64,000 nt of DNA, from positions 62,001 to 126,000 of the forward strand of contig JADHTB010000005.1 of assembly GCA_016776605.1 (NCBI GenBank), in the 5' to 3' direction. The position numbers and the translations under genes are program-made. This DNA comes from Alphaproteobacteria bacterium (GTDB lineage Bacteria > Pseudomonadota > Alphaproteobacteria > GCA-2731375). Under the pieces are notes generated by a model that ran no database searches, was not told the DNA's origin, and saw only the letters and a program-made list of their open reading frames with translations. Numbering within the stretch: the stretch's first letter is position 1; each line of letters opens with the position of its first letter. Of this stretch, positions 10,191-19,099 are shown in pieces.

Positions 10191-10504
10191 AGCCTAAACC
10201 ACTTCGCTGTTCCCGCCGCCAGGCGCCGCCGGGTCAGGGTGTTTGGCCAAGGGGCGTCAGTCTGGGACGTTCAGGGTTATTGCCGCCGGCGCGGCTTAGC
10301 ATGGGCGGCGGCGCTTCGCGTGCGGTCTTCATGTTTGGCCATTTTTGTGTTATGCTCTTTGCGTCATTGCCAGCCATGGCCCGCAATTCTGTCGGCTGAA
10401 GACCCCGATTGAATATGTTGGCTGATTTATTATGGCCGAATGTGCTGCGAAACCACGATTTGTTGCGAAAGTTAAGGCGAGCGCGCCGAATTTTCAAACG
10501 CAAT

Positions 10505-10553
10505 AACGCTGTTGCCCATTAACTGTAGTTGCCTATTAACGCTGTTGCTTATT
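10505..10553 (+). repeat. Three tandem 16-17 bp repeats upstream of carD
   Basis: Three consecutive imperfect units, each beginning AAC and ending ATT: AACGCTGTTGCCCATT, AACTGTAGTTGCCTATT, AACGCTGTTGCTTATT. They lie about 80 bp before the carD start in the long gap from 10191 to 10634. Nothing else coding was found in that gap. They could be tandem protein-binding sites or simple slippage products. Confidence 0.6.
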
Positions 10554-10634
10554 GGCTGGGCATGGCCGTGGAACCGGTGATTTAATCTTTTTGGGTTGAA
10601 ACCTTTTAATCTGATAGTGGAACGAGACGCAATT

Positions 10635-11237
10635 ATGGCCATCAAGGCGAATGTAGCGACCAAGGCGAAAGTAGCGACCAAGGCGAATGTCGCGGCCAAG
10701 ACGAATGTAGCGGCCAAGGCAAAGAAGAAAACGACCAAGGCGAAGCGCACCAATGGCTTTGCGACGGATGATTTTGTCGTCTATCCGACCCATGGTGTTG
10801 GCCAGATCACGGGTATCGAAGAGCAGGAAATTGCGGGCACGAAGCTGAAACTGTTTGTCATCAATTTCGACAAGGAAAAAATGACCCTAAGGGTCCCGAT
10901 TGATAAGGCCGGCGTTAGTGGCATGCGTGCTCTGGCCAGTCCGGAAAAAATGAAATCGGCAATCACCACTTTGAAAGGCCGCGCACGTGTCAAACGCACC
11001 ATGTGGAGCCGGCGCGCACAGGAATATGAAGCTAAAATCAATTCCGGCGACCCCGTATCAATTGCTGAAGTGATCAGGGACTTGCACCGCGGCGAAGGCC
11101 AACCCGAGCAATCCTATAGCGAACGTCAAATTTACGAGGCCGCCATGGAACGCTTGATGCGGGAACTGGCCGCCGTCGAAGGTTTGGACGAAGCGCAGGC
11201 AATCGAACGCCTGGATACGGTTTTAAACCCCACGTAA
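10635..11237 (+). CDS. carD: CarD-family transcription regulator with Lys/Ala-rich tail
   Basis: RNA polymerase-binding regulator that stabilises the open promoter complex. The CarD N-terminal RNAP-interaction domain starts near residue 43 (DFVVYPTHGVGQI) and a helical C-terminal DNA-binding region follows (RAQEYEAKINSGD, VIRDLHRGEG). The first 38 residues are an extra Lys/Ala/Val/Thr tail built from repeated KANVAT/KAKVAT-like hexamers and ending KAKKKTTKAKR, resembling histone H1-type tails. Relatives I know begin close to the FxxGDxVVYP-type start, so this tail is an addition. ATG 10635 was chosen over the longer frame. A strong terminator follows at 11275. Confidence 0.92.
   Translation: MAIKANVATKAKVATKANVAAKTNVAAKAKKKTTKAKRTNGFATDDFVVYPTHGVGQITGIEEQEIAGTKLKLFVINFDKEKMTLRVPIDKAGVSGMRALASPEKMKSAITTLKGRARVKRTMWSRRAQEYEAKINSGDPVSIAEVIRDLHRGEGQPEQSYSERQIYEAAMERLMRELAAVEGLDEAQAIERLDTVLNPT
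10644..10715 (+). repeat. 18-bp tandem repeat inside carD 5' end
   Basis: Four in-phase 18-bp units of the form AAGGCGAATGTAGCGACC with a few substitutions, coding for the KANVAT-like hexamers of the CarD tail. The 18-bp period preserves frame, so copy-number change would lengthen or shorten the basic tail without breaking the protein. Confidence 0.85.
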
Positions 11238-11274
11238 AGCGCCAGTTTCCCGAAATTCAGCACAGATTTATTTG

Positions 11275-11310
11275 GGCCCGATGGCGTTCGCCATCGGGCC
11301 TTTCCTGTTT
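11275..11310 (+). terminator. Rho-independent terminator after carD
   Basis: Perfect stem GGCCCGATGGC / GCCATCGGGCC with a short GTTC-containing loop, followed by TTTCCTGTTT. Located 38 bp after the carD stop. Confidence 0.85.
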
Positions 11311-11354
11311 GGCTTGGCTTAAGTCAATGCAACTATTGGCGGATTCTTATTTAA

Positions 11355-11385
11355 AATTATTATTAGAATGCGTCTAATAATAATT
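11355..11385. promoter_or_regulatory. Perfect AT-rich palindrome upstream of rpoH
   Basis: Thirteen-base arms AATTATTATTAGA and TCTAATAATAATT with a five-base spacer ATGCG, centred about 97 bp before the rpoH start. This is by far the most AT-rich stretch of the region. Possible operator for a repressor or structured 5' leader of the heat-shock sigma factor mRNA; no matching known operator is recognised. Confidence 0.55.
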
Positions 11386-11466
11386 CCAATTTAATAATTT
11401 TTGTGTTATGTATAGATTACAAAGCGTGCGACGCTCTGTTAACGTGGTGTAGTTGGAGAAATCGTA

Positions 11467-12351
11467 ATGGCTCATGTAGATACGGTCGAGGCGCAACAGG
11501 CCGGCCGCCGCTTTATCAAGCAAGCGATGAAGGTCCCGATGTTGGAGCGGGAGCAGGAGCGGCAGTTGGCCATCCGCTGGCGGGACCACCGCGACGAAGA
11601 GGCATTGCATGAATTGGTCAACGCCTATGTGCGCCTGGTCGTCGCGAACGCCGCAAGGTTCCGCAATTATAATTTGCCCATGGGCGATCTGGTGCAGGAA
11701 GGAACCGTCGGTCTGATGCAGGCGGCGGAACGTTTCGATCCGGACCGCGAGGTGCGCTTTTCGACCTATGCCAACTGGTGGATCAGGGCGGCGATCCAGG
11801 ATTACATTTTGCGCAATTGGTCAATCGTGCGAACGGGCACCACGGCGGCGCAAAAAGCCTTGTTCTTTAACATTCGGCGCTTGCGGGCCCAACTCAACGA
11901 CCGCCCCGATGGCCCGTTGACAGCCGACGGCCAGACGAAGATCGCCAATGCCTTGAAAGTACGAGTATCGGACGTGCTTGCCATGGAAGGCCGTCTCTCG
12001 GGCGCCGACCGGTCTCTGAACGCCGAAATTAATGGCGAAGGAGAGGGCGAGTGGCAGGATTTGCTGGTGGATGATCGTCCGGGACCGGAAGAAGTGGTCC
12101 GCAGCCAGCGCGATTCAAACACCCGGGCTGAATGGTTAAACGGTGCCCTGGCGCAACTGAATGACCGGGAACAGACAATTATACGGCAACGCCGCCTGCG
12201 TGAGGATGGCATGACCCTGGAATCCCTGGGCCGCGAGCTGGGCATTTCGAAAGAGCGGGTACGGCAGATCGAAAGCCAGGCGCTTGGGAAATTGCGTGTG
12301 ACTTTATCGGAACATTGTGGAGAGTCCCGCGGTGTGGGTTTTTTCTGTTAG
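11467..12351 (+). CDS. rpoH: RNA polymerase heat-shock sigma factor RpoH (sigma-32)
   Basis: Directs RNA polymerase to heat-shock promoters. Region 2 is visible as DLVQEGTVGLMQAAERFD and FSTYANWWIRAAIQDYILRN, including the aromatic melting residues. The RpoH box follows (QKALFFNIRRLR). Region 4 ends the protein with the helix-turn-helix LESLGRELGISKERVRQIE. Length (294) is typical of alphaproteobacterial RpoH. TTGGAG lies 8-14 bases before the ATG. Alphaproteobacteria often have two RpoH paralogues; which one this is cannot be told. A long AT-rich leader with a perfect palindrome precedes it. Confidence 0.96.
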   Translation: MAHVDTVEAQQAGRRFIKQAMKVPMLEREQERQLAIRWRDHRDEEALHELVNAYVRLVVANAARFRNYNLPMGDLVQEGTVGLMQAAERFDPDREVRFSTYANWWIRAAIQDYILRNWSIVRTGTTAAQKALFFNIRRLRAQLNDRPDGPLTADGQTKIANALKVRVSDVLAMEGRLSGADRSLNAEINGEGEGEWQDLLVDDRPGPEEVVRSQRDSNTRAEWLNGALAQLNDREQTIIRQRRLREDGMTLESLGRELGISKERVRQIESQALGKLRVTLSEHCGESRGVGFFC

Positions 12352-12440
12352 CATCAACTAACCGGCGGGCGACCATCAATTCCCATTGTCGCGCACGGGC
12401 GGGAGCGGCAATATAGGCGACAGGTTTTCACTTGTTGCTT

Positions 12441-15400
12441 ATGGAGCGTGTCGTTTCAATGCCGAGACCGGGCTATCCCTTCGCGGATGACTTTACCACT
12501 ACCGCGCATGACGAGACACGGGCACGGGAGGTGCTGGCGGATCTGCGTCAGGCCGGCGATAGCCTGGCCGAACCGGGGGAACGATCCGCTCTGGACGCCT
12601 TATGGCGGGATGCATCCGCGGTCGCCTTGTTATCTGCGATTTTTGGTAACAGCCCATTTCTAAGCCGTCTGGCATTATCCGACGTTGCCTATCTGCCCCG
12701 GTTTTTCGCCGCCGCGCCGGAACAAACCCTGGCGGAATTGTTGGCGGATCTGGCGCGGGGGTTGGGCGCCACGGCGGAAATGGACGCGGCAATGACGCAA
12801 CTGCGGTTATCCCGCCGGCGGGCTGCTTTTCTGGTTGCCCTGGCCGATATCGGCGGCGTCTGGAATTTGGACCAGGTCACGAACGCCCTATCCCAATTCG
12901 CCGACGCGGCGATAGACGGCGCCGTTTGCTGGCTGTTGCGGGATGCCGGCCGGCGCGGCGAATTGCGCCTAGGGGATGAAACCAAGGCGGGGGAGGGCAG
13001 CGGTCTGGTCGTTTTGGGCATGGGAAAGTTAGGCGCCAACGAGCTCAATTATTCCTCCGATGTGGATTTGGTCGCCCTGTATGATGCCGAGGTGGCGCCC
13101 TATATCGGCAAGCGCACAGCCCAGGATTGCTACATTCGTCTGATCCAGGCGCTGGTCAAAATGCTGCAACAGCCGACCGGGGACGGCTATGTCTTGCGCA
13201 CGGATCTGCGTCTGCGTCCCGACCCCGGCGTCACGCCGGTTGTGGTCTCCACCCACGCGGCGGAACAATATTATGAAAGCATGGGGCAAAACTGGGAACG
13301 GGCCGCGATGATCAAGGCGCGCCCCGTGGCCGGTGATTTGGCCGCGGGCGCCGCCTTTCTGGAAACGCTCCAACCCTTCATCTGGCGCCGCAACCTGGAC
13401 TATGCGGCGATCGCGGATATCCATTCCATCATGCGGAAGATCCATAACCATGCTGGTGACGGCAAAAGCGCCGCCATGACCGTTGAAGGTTATAACGTCA
13501 AACTAGGCCGTGGCGGCATCCGCGATATTGAATTCTTTGCCCAGACCCAACAACTGATCGCCGGTGGGCGGGAACCAAAGTTGCGCGCGTCGGCGACGTG
13601 CGATGCCCTGGACGCCTTGACCCAGGGCGGCTGGATCGACGCCGCCGTGGTCGAGGAATTGACCCTTGCCTATGAATATCTGCGCCGGTTGGAGCATCGT
13701 TTGCAGATGGTTGGCGACGAACAAACCCAAACCATGCCGCGCGCGGCCAACGGCGTGGCACATCTGGCCTGCTTCATGGGTCAAGGCGGCGGCGGGCCTG
13801 GAGCCGCCCCGTTCCGGGCCGAGCTGCTGCATCATCTGGCCCGTGTGCATTATCATCATGGCATTCTGTTTGACGCCGCGCCCGCCCTTTCGGGTGACGG
13901 TAGTCTGATCTTCTCCGGCACGGACGATGATCCTGAAACCCTGGAAAAACTGGCCGCCATGGGGTTTGACGGCGTGCAGGGCGCCGCCGACACCGTGCGG
14001 GGTTGGCATCACGGCCGCTATCGGGCGCTACGCTCGACCCGGGCCCGGGAATTGTTGACCACGTTGTTGCCGGCGTTGTTGCAAGCGATCGCCGACACGG
14101 CCAATCCAAACGCCACGTTGGGCCGCTTCGACCGGTTCCTCTCGAACCTGCCGACCGGCGTGCAATTGCTTTCGATGTTGACGGCGCGGCCGCAATTGCT
14201 GGAATTACTGGCTGAGATCATGGGCAGCGCCCCGCGCCTGGCCAACTACCTGGCGGAAAATTCCAGCGTCGTCGATGCCATGATCAGCGCGGAGTTTCTT
14301 ACGGCACCGCCGTTGCTGAACGCTTTGCAGGTGGAATTCGCCGCCGCATTGAATGCCGCCGAGGATTTCGAGGACGTCCTGGATTTGACCCGACGCCGGG
14401 TCAAGGAACATAAGTTTCAAATCGGCGTTCAGATATTGGGTTCAACCATTGACGCTGACCGATCGGGTGGCGGTTATGCCGACCTGGCCCAAGCCGCCCT
14501 GGCATCCCTGCTGCCCCGGGTCAGGGATGCTTTCGCTGAAACCGAGCGGCATGGCGTTATCGAGGGCGGCGCCATGGCGGTCGTGGCCATGGGAAAATTG
14601 GGCAGCCGCGAGATGACCGGCGAATCCGATCTGGATTTGATTTTCGTCTATGACTATCCCGACGATGACAGCGTCTCCGATGGTTCCCGCCCACTATCGG
14701 CACAGCAATATTTCAGCCGGCTTTGCCAGCGGTTGATCAACGCCATGACAGTGCCCACCGCCGAGGGCAAGTTGTACGAAGTGGATATGCGCTTGCGCCC
14801 ATCGGGCAACTCCGGGCCGGTGGCCACTCGATTTGACGGCTTTGGCGACTATCAGCGCGACCAGGCCTGGACCTGGGAGCATATGGCCCTAACGCGGGCG
14901 CGCGCCATTGCGGGCGATGCGGCGCTGATCGATCGGGTGCGCGGCACCATCGCAGAGGTGCTCTGCCGGCCCCGCGACCGCAAGCTGATCGCGACGGACG
15001 TGGTCGACATGCGGCAAAGGCTGATCAAGCAAGCCGGCGGCGGCAATACCGATTTATGGAATCTGAAGATGGTTCGGGGCGGCCTGCTGGATATCGAATT
15101 CATCGCCCAGTTTCTGCAATTGGCGCATGCCGCGAAAACGCCGGAGGTGCTGCATCCAAATACCTGCAAGGCCCTGTCAAACTTGGCCCGGGCGGGTTTT
15201 TTGTCACGGCGCGATGCTGACGGCCTGATCGCGGCATCCGGCCTGTATCGCGATTTGATGGCATTGTTCAGGGTGGCGGTGGTTGGTGATTTCGACCCCT
15301 TGACGGCGCCACGCGGCACGGTGAATGCCGTGCTGCGGATTGCCGAAACGGCGGATGTCACGCAATTGGAACAGCGGCTGGCAGAGACCCAGGCTGGCGT

Positions 15401-15449
15401 CCTCGCGGCCTTTCAAGGTATCGTCCAAGTGCAGGCGGACGCTGGTTAA
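12441..15449 (+). CDS. glnE: Glutamine synthetase adenylyltransferase/deadenylase
   Basis: Bifunctional enzyme that adenylylates and deadenylylates glutamine synthetase in response to PII and glutamine. Two nucleotidyltransferase domains are seen: GMGKLGANELNYSSDVDL near residue 192 and AMGKLGSREMTGESDLDL near 714, both with the metal-binding D-x-D. They are separated by regulatory helical regions. About 1,000 residues, as expected. The first frame opens with TTG at 12432; ATG 12441 or 12459 (MPRPGYPF) are better starts. It follows rpoH by 90 bp on the same strand without an obvious terminator between them. Confidence 0.96.
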   Translation: MERVVSMPRPGYPFADDFTTTAHDETRAREVLADLRQAGDSLAEPGERSALDALWRDASAVALLSAIFGNSPFLSRLALSDVAYLPRFFAAAPEQTLAELLADLARGLGATAEMDAAMTQLRLSRRRAAFLVALADIGGVWNLDQVTNALSQFADAAIDGAVCWLLRDAGRRGELRLGDETKAGEGSGLVVLGMGKLGANELNYSSDVDLVALYDAEVAPYIGKRTAQDCYIRLIQALVKMLQQPTGDGYVLRTDLRLRPDPGVTPVVVSTHAAEQYYESMGQNWERAAMIKARPVAGDLAAGAAFLETLQPFIWRRNLDYAAIADIHSIMRKIHNHAGDGKSAAMTVEGYNVKLGRGGIRDIEFFAQTQQLIAGGREPKLRASATCDALDALTQGGWIDAAVVEELTLAYEYLRRLEHRLQMVGDEQTQTMPRAANGVAHLACFMGQGGGGPGAAPFRAELLHHLARVHYHHGILFDAAPALSGDGSLIFSGTDDDPETLEKLAAMGFDGVQGAADTVRGWHHGRYRALRSTRARELLTTLLPALLQAIADTANPNATLGRFDRFLSNLPTGVQLLSMLTARPQLLELLAEIMGSAPRLANYLAENSSVVDAMISAEFLTAPPLLNALQVEFAAALNAAEDFEDVLDLTRRRVKEHKFQIGVQILGSTIDADRSGGGYADLAQAALASLLPRVRDAFAETERHGVIEGGAMAVVAMGKLGSREMTGESDLDLIFVYDYPDDDSVSDGSRPLSAQQYFSRLCQRLINAMTVPTAEGKLYEVDMRLRPSGNSGPVATRFDGFGDYQRDQAWTWEHMALTRARAIAGDAALIDRVRGTIAEVLCRPRDRKLIATDVVDMRQRLIKQAGGGNTDLWNLKMVRGGLLDIEFIAQFLQLAHAAKTPEVLHPNTCKALSNLARAGFLSRRDADGLIAASGLYRDLMALFRVAVVGDFDPLTAPRGTVNAVLRIAETADVTQLEQRLAETQAGVLAAFQGIVQVQADAG

Positions 15450-15515
15450 GTCCGAGGGGCTTTCCTTCAGGCGCCCGCCGAGGATTCGTTGCGAAATAAT
15501 GGAGCATCAAGGCCT

Positions 15516-16316
15516 ATGGGTACCGGCGACGTGCAGGTCGAAACGCGGGATCAAGTGCTCTATGTGCTGATCGACCGACCTGCTAAACGCAATGCTTTGA
15601 GCCGTTCGGTGCTGGCGCAACTAGGCACCGTCTTTGCGGCGGCGGCGGATGACGACAGCTTATTGGCGGCGGTGTTGCGCGGCGCCGGTGAAAAAAGTTT
15701 TGCCGCCGGTGGCGACCTGGCTGATCTGGCCAGCGTGCGCAGCTTGGCCGAGGCGACCGAAATGTCGTTGCAGGCAAAAGCGGCGTTGGAGGCAATCCGG
15801 CAATTTCCGCTGCCGGTCATCGCCGCGCTGAATGGCGATGCCCTGGGCGGCGGCGCTGAATTAGCCGTCGCCTGCGACTTTCGCATTTTCGCCGCCCATG
15901 CCCGCATCGGGTTTATTCAGGGGCGTTTGAAAATCACCACGGCCTGGGGCGGCGGCCTGGATCTGGCGCAGCTGGTCGGTCCGGCCAGGGCCATGCGTTT
16001 GTTGAGCCGCAGCGAACTATTGTCTGGCGAAGACGCCATGCGGATCGGCCTGGCGGATGCCGTGACCGGCGGCGATTTAGCCAATGACGATTTAGCCAGT
16101 GACCATCTAGATCAGGCGGTGTCGGCCTTTCTAAAACCGATGTTGGCGCAAGCCCCCCACGTCATGCGTGCCTTCAAGGCGCTAAATCTGGCGCAGCGGC
16201 GCGGCGCCGGCCGGCAGGAATTGCTGGATCTGGAAACGCGGAATTTTGCCGCCGCCTGGGTGCATGACGATCACTGGGCGGCAACCGACGGCATCCTTAA
16301 AAAGGAGAAAACGTAA
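15516..16316 (+). CDS. Enoyl-CoA hydratase/isomerase family protein
   Basis: Crotonase-fold enzyme of about 266 residues acting on acyl-CoA thioesters. The oxyanion-hole segments are GGDLADL and NGDALGGGAELAVACD, and the sheet-forming IDRPAKRNAL N-terminal signature is present. In the usual hydratase Glu positions it has AELAVA and RLKITTAWGGG, so the reaction (hydration, isomerisation or hydrolysis) is open. A short in-protein duplication is seen (DLANDD / DLASDH). ATG 15516 was chosen over a TTG further up. It overlaps the next mutase gene by one base (TAATG), so it belongs to the acyl-CoA mutase operon. Confidence 0.88.
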   Translation: MGTGDVQVETRDQVLYVLIDRPAKRNALSRSVLAQLGTVFAAAADDDSLLAAVLRGAGEKSFAAGGDLADLASVRSLAEATEMSLQAKAALEAIRQFPLPVIAALNGDALGGGAELAVACDFRIFAAHARIGFIQGRLKITTAWGGGLDLAQLVGPARAMRLLSRSELLSGEDAMRIGLADAVTGGDLANDDLASDHLDQAVSAFLKPMLAQAPHVMRAFKALNLAQRRGAGRQELLDLETRNFAAAWVHDDHWAATDGILKKEKT

Positions 16317-17953
16317 TGAGCGATAGCGCCCATGGCGGCGGCGGTAAGGCGGACGTCGCGGCAGCGCCGGCCATGCCCTCGTCGATGACCCCGTCCGGTA
16401 TTGAAATTCCCCAGGTCGCGACCGCCGACATGGTCCAAGGCGATCCCGGCAGCCCAGGCGAATATCCCTTTACCCGGGGCATTTTTCCCAACGGCTATCG
16501 GGGCCGCTTATGGACTATTCGGCAATATTCGGGCTTTGGCTCGGCTGAGGAGACCAATCAGCGCTATCGTTTTTTGTTGGACCGCGGTCAGACCGGTCTG
16601 TCCGTGGCCCTGGATCTGCCGACCCAGTGCGGCTACGACCCGATCGATGCCATGGCCCGCCCCGAGGTTGGCAAGGTCGGTGTTTCCATCGCCACCCTGG
16701 CCGATATGGAAACCTTATTCGACGGCATCGATCTCGCGGGCATCTCGACCTCGTTCACCATCAATGGCACGGCACCGATGATTTACGCGATGTATCTGGC
16801 GGCCGCCGACAAAAAAGGGGTGCCGCGGGAAAGCCTGACCGGCACCATTCAGAATGATATTTTGAAAGAATACGTGGCGCGGGGTACCTGGATCTTTCCG
16901 GTCCGGCCGTCGTTACGCCTGATCGCGGATTCGATCCTGTTTTCCAATGACGCGACGCCGCGTTTTAATCCGATTTCCATTGCCGGCGCCCACGTGCGCG
17001 ATGCCGGTTCCACCGCGGTGGAGGAGATGGGCTTCACCCTGGCCAATGGTCTGGCCTATGTGGACGAAATGCTGCGTCGCGGCGGCGATGTTAACCGTTT
17101 CGCCAAGCGTCTCAGCTTTTTCTTCTACGTGCATATGGATTTCTTCGAGGAGATTTGTAAATTCCGTGCCGGGCGCCGGGTTTGGGCCAAATTGTTGCAT
17201 GAACGTTATGGGGTAACGGATCCGAAAGCCCTGATGTTCCGCTTTGGCGTGGTTTGCGGCGGCTCTTCTCTGACGGCAGCCCAGCCCTATAACAATATTG
17301 TCCGGGTCGGGATCGAAAACATGGCGGCGGTGTTTGGCGGGGCACAGTCGATTTTCACCTGCGCCTATGATGAAGCCTTCCAGATCCCGACGGAATTCAG
17401 CGCCGAGACCGCTTTGCGCACGCAACAGGTGGTGGCCTATGAAAGCGGCATCTCGAAAACCGTGGATCCCCTGGGCGGCAGCTATTACGTGGAATATCTG
17501 ACCGATCAGATGGACCTGGAAATTACCAAGGTGATTGCCGAGATAGAGGATTATGGCGGCGCGGAAAAGGCCATCGAAGACGGCTATCTGCAAAGCCGCA
17601 TCGCCAAGCGGGCCTTGGAGCGTAAACTGCAGACCGATGCGGGTGAACGGGTGGTGGTGGGACAGAACCATTTTCGCCACGAGGATGAAGGCGCCAGTGA
17701 TTTTGGCGAGGTTTTCAAACTGGACGAGGAAGCCGCTGGCCAGACGATTGAGCGTTTTAACAAGGTTCGGGCTACGCGCGACGGCGCGGCGGTAACCCAA
17801 AGCCTGCAACGGCTGTCAGATGCCGCCCTGCGGGACGATGATAATTTGATCCCCTATATGATCGATTGCGCGCATGCTCATGTCAGTATCGGCGAGATGG
17901 TCGGCGCCTTGAAAGACCACTGGGGCGAATTTCAGGAGCCTGTCGGTTTATGA
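16316..17953 (+). CDS. B12-dependent acyl-CoA mutase, large (substrate) subunit, atypical
   Basis: TIM-barrel subunit of a split methylmalonyl-CoA mutase-like enzyme (545 residues; the B12 domain is the next gene). By eye alignment with the single-chain mutase in this window, Tyr 71 (IRQYSGF) and Arg 189 (VARGTWIFP) match the methylmalonyl-CoA carboxylate-binding pair. Isobutyryl- and hydroxyisobutyryl-CoA mutases change both. His 226 is kept but its neighbour Tyr is Ala (AGAHVRDAG). The RTHCQTSG loop, with conserved His and Gln, is replaced by RFGVVCGG (309-316). These changes imply a distinct subfamily and an unknown substrate. AAGGAG precedes the ATG. Confidence 0.9.
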   Translation: MSDSAHGGGGKADVAAAPAMPSSMTPSGIEIPQVATADMVQGDPGSPGEYPFTRGIFPNGYRGRLWTIRQYSGFGSAEETNQRYRFLLDRGQTGLSVALDLPTQCGYDPIDAMARPEVGKVGVSIATLADMETLFDGIDLAGISTSFTINGTAPMIYAMYLAAADKKGVPRESLTGTIQNDILKEYVARGTWIFPVRPSLRLIADSILFSNDATPRFNPISIAGAHVRDAGSTAVEEMGFTLANGLAYVDEMLRRGGDVNRFAKRLSFFFYVHMDFFEEICKFRAGRRVWAKLLHERYGVTDPKALMFRFGVVCGGSSLTAAQPYNNIVRVGIENMAAVFGGAQSIFTCAYDEAFQIPTEFSAETALRTQQVVAYESGISKTVDPLGGSYYVEYLTDQMDLEITKVIAEIEDYGGAEKAIEDGYLQSRIAKRALERKLQTDAGERVVVGQNHFRHEDEGASDFGEVFKLDEEAAGQTIERFNKVRATRDGAAVTQSLQRLSDAALRDDDNLIPYMIDCAHAHVSIGEMVGALKDHWGEFQEPVGL

Positions 17954-17966
17954 GGAGGACGCCATC

Positions 17967-18362
17967 ATGAGCTTGGCGGGTAAACGTTTTCTGATCGCCA
18001 AACCGGGCCTGGATGGCCACGACGTAGGGGCCAAGGTGATCGCTCTGGCCCTGCGTGATGCGGGGGCGGAGATTATTTATACCGGTCTGCGCAAGGCGCC
18101 TGATTTTATCGCCAAAGTGGCGGTGGAAGAGGACGTGGACGCCGTGGGTTTGTCGATCCTTTCGGGCAGCCACCTGGAACTGGTGGCTGAAACGGTACGG
18201 CAACTGCGGGCGCTGGATGGCGGCGCCATACCGCTATTCGTGGGCGGCACCATTCCCACCGATGATCAGGCCGCTTTGAAAGATGCCGGTGTACTGGGAA
18301 TTTTTACCGCCGATATGAAGATCGACGACGTGGTGGCGGCTATAGACGCGGCCCTAAGTTGA
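17967..18362 (+). CDS. Cobalamin-binding small subunit of acyl-CoA mutase
   Basis: 131-residue B12-binding domain that pairs with the preceding large subunit to form an adenosylcobalamin mutase. It has the cobalt-ligand motif DGHDVG near residue 16-21, the nucleotide-loop GLSILSGSH and the VGGTIP segment. The start is supported by AGGAGG eight bases before the ATG; the AGGAGG begins at the last base of the upstream stop. Two-chain architecture is shared with isobutyryl-CoA mutase (IcmAB), HcmAB and archaeal methylmalonyl-CoA mutases. Confidence 0.94.
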   Translation: MSLAGKRFLIAKPGLDGHDVGAKVIALALRDAGAEIIYTGLRKAPDFIAKVAVEEDVDAVGLSILSGSHLELVAETVRQLRALDGGAIPLFVGGTIPTDDQAALKDAGVLGIFTADMKIDDVVAAIDAALS

Positions 18363-18384
18363 CAGACAATGGGAGCATTGGACC

Positions 18385-19041
18385 ATGAGCGATTTTCTTG
18401 GTGACGATCATCGGGCCTTGCAGGATCGTTTTGGCACCCGCCGGTTGTCGCAGCGGATCGAGCAGGTTGCCGTAAATGATCGGGTCGGCAAGACGGACCA
18501 GGCCTTTATCGAAAGCCGCGATATGTTCTTTCTGGCCAGTGTCACCGCCGACGGGCAACCGACCGTTTCCTATAAAGGCGGCGAAAGGGGCTTTGTCCGG
18601 GTGCTGGACGAGCAGACCGTCGTCTTCCCCAGCTATGATGGCAATGGCATGTATTATTCCATGGGCAACATCGCCAACAACGGCAGGCTGGGCCTGTTGT
18701 TCATCGATTTCGAGACGCCCCATCGCCTGCGCCTGGAGGGTACGGCCAGCCTAAGCGACGATGACGCCCTGCTGGCCAGCTACCCCGAGGCCGAATTGCT
18801 GGTCCGCATTGCCGTGGACCGGGTTTTCGGCAACTGCCCCCGTTACGTCCATCGTTACAAGCGGATAGAGGCCTCGCCCTATGTGCCACGGGAAGGCCAG
18901 GCAACGCCACTGGCGCCATGGAAGCGCATTGACGGCATGCAGGATGTGCTACCCGCCGGGAATCAGGCAAAGGTGGCGGCGGCCGGCGGCCCCATCACCA
19001 GCGATGAATACAGGCGGAATTTTCTGAAGGGCGAAACCTAG
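18385..19041 (+). CDS. Pyridoxamine 5'-phosphate oxidase-family flavoprotein
   Basis: FMN-binding split-barrel protein of 218 residues (MFFLASVTADGQPTVSYKGG, then VFPSYDGNGMYYSMGNI and GLLFIDFE). Members include PNPOx-like oxidases, haem- and F420/FMN-binding proteins of unassigned substrate. It is the last gene of the hydratase-mutase operon, 22 bp after the B12 subunit, with GGAG before the ATG. Whether it has any link to the mutase is unclear. Its TAG stop is in the end of a palindromic repeat. Confidence 0.85.
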   Translation: MSDFLGDDHRALQDRFGTRRLSQRIEQVAVNDRVGKTDQAFIESRDMFFLASVTADGQPTVSYKGGERGFVRVLDEQTVVFPSYDGNGMYYSMGNIANNGRLGLLFIDFETPHRLRLEGTASLSDDDALLASYPEAELLVRIAVDRVFGNCPRYVHRYKRIEASPYVPREGQATPLAPWKRIDGMQDVLPAGNQAKVAAAGGPITSDEYRRNFLKGET

Positions 19042-19099
19042 AGCAATTTTCAATTAATTGGAGTCGCTCTCGCGACTTAAGTGATTCGGAATTGCTCTA
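19038..19099 (+). repeat. Palindromic 3'-end repeat, copy D (short form)
   Basis: A 62-bp single-module copy: outer arms TAGAGCAATT / AATTGCTCTA and a diverged inner hairpin AGTCGC / GCGACT. It is flanked by converging genes and supplies TAG stops to both of them: the flavoprotein on the plus strand and the DUF1223 protein on the minus strand. Confidence 0.85.

Noticed and set aside
10234-10503. Minus-strand ORF of 89 codons between fdxA and carD
   Set aside because: No ribosome-binding site, no recognisable fold, start within an irregular region; probably chance.
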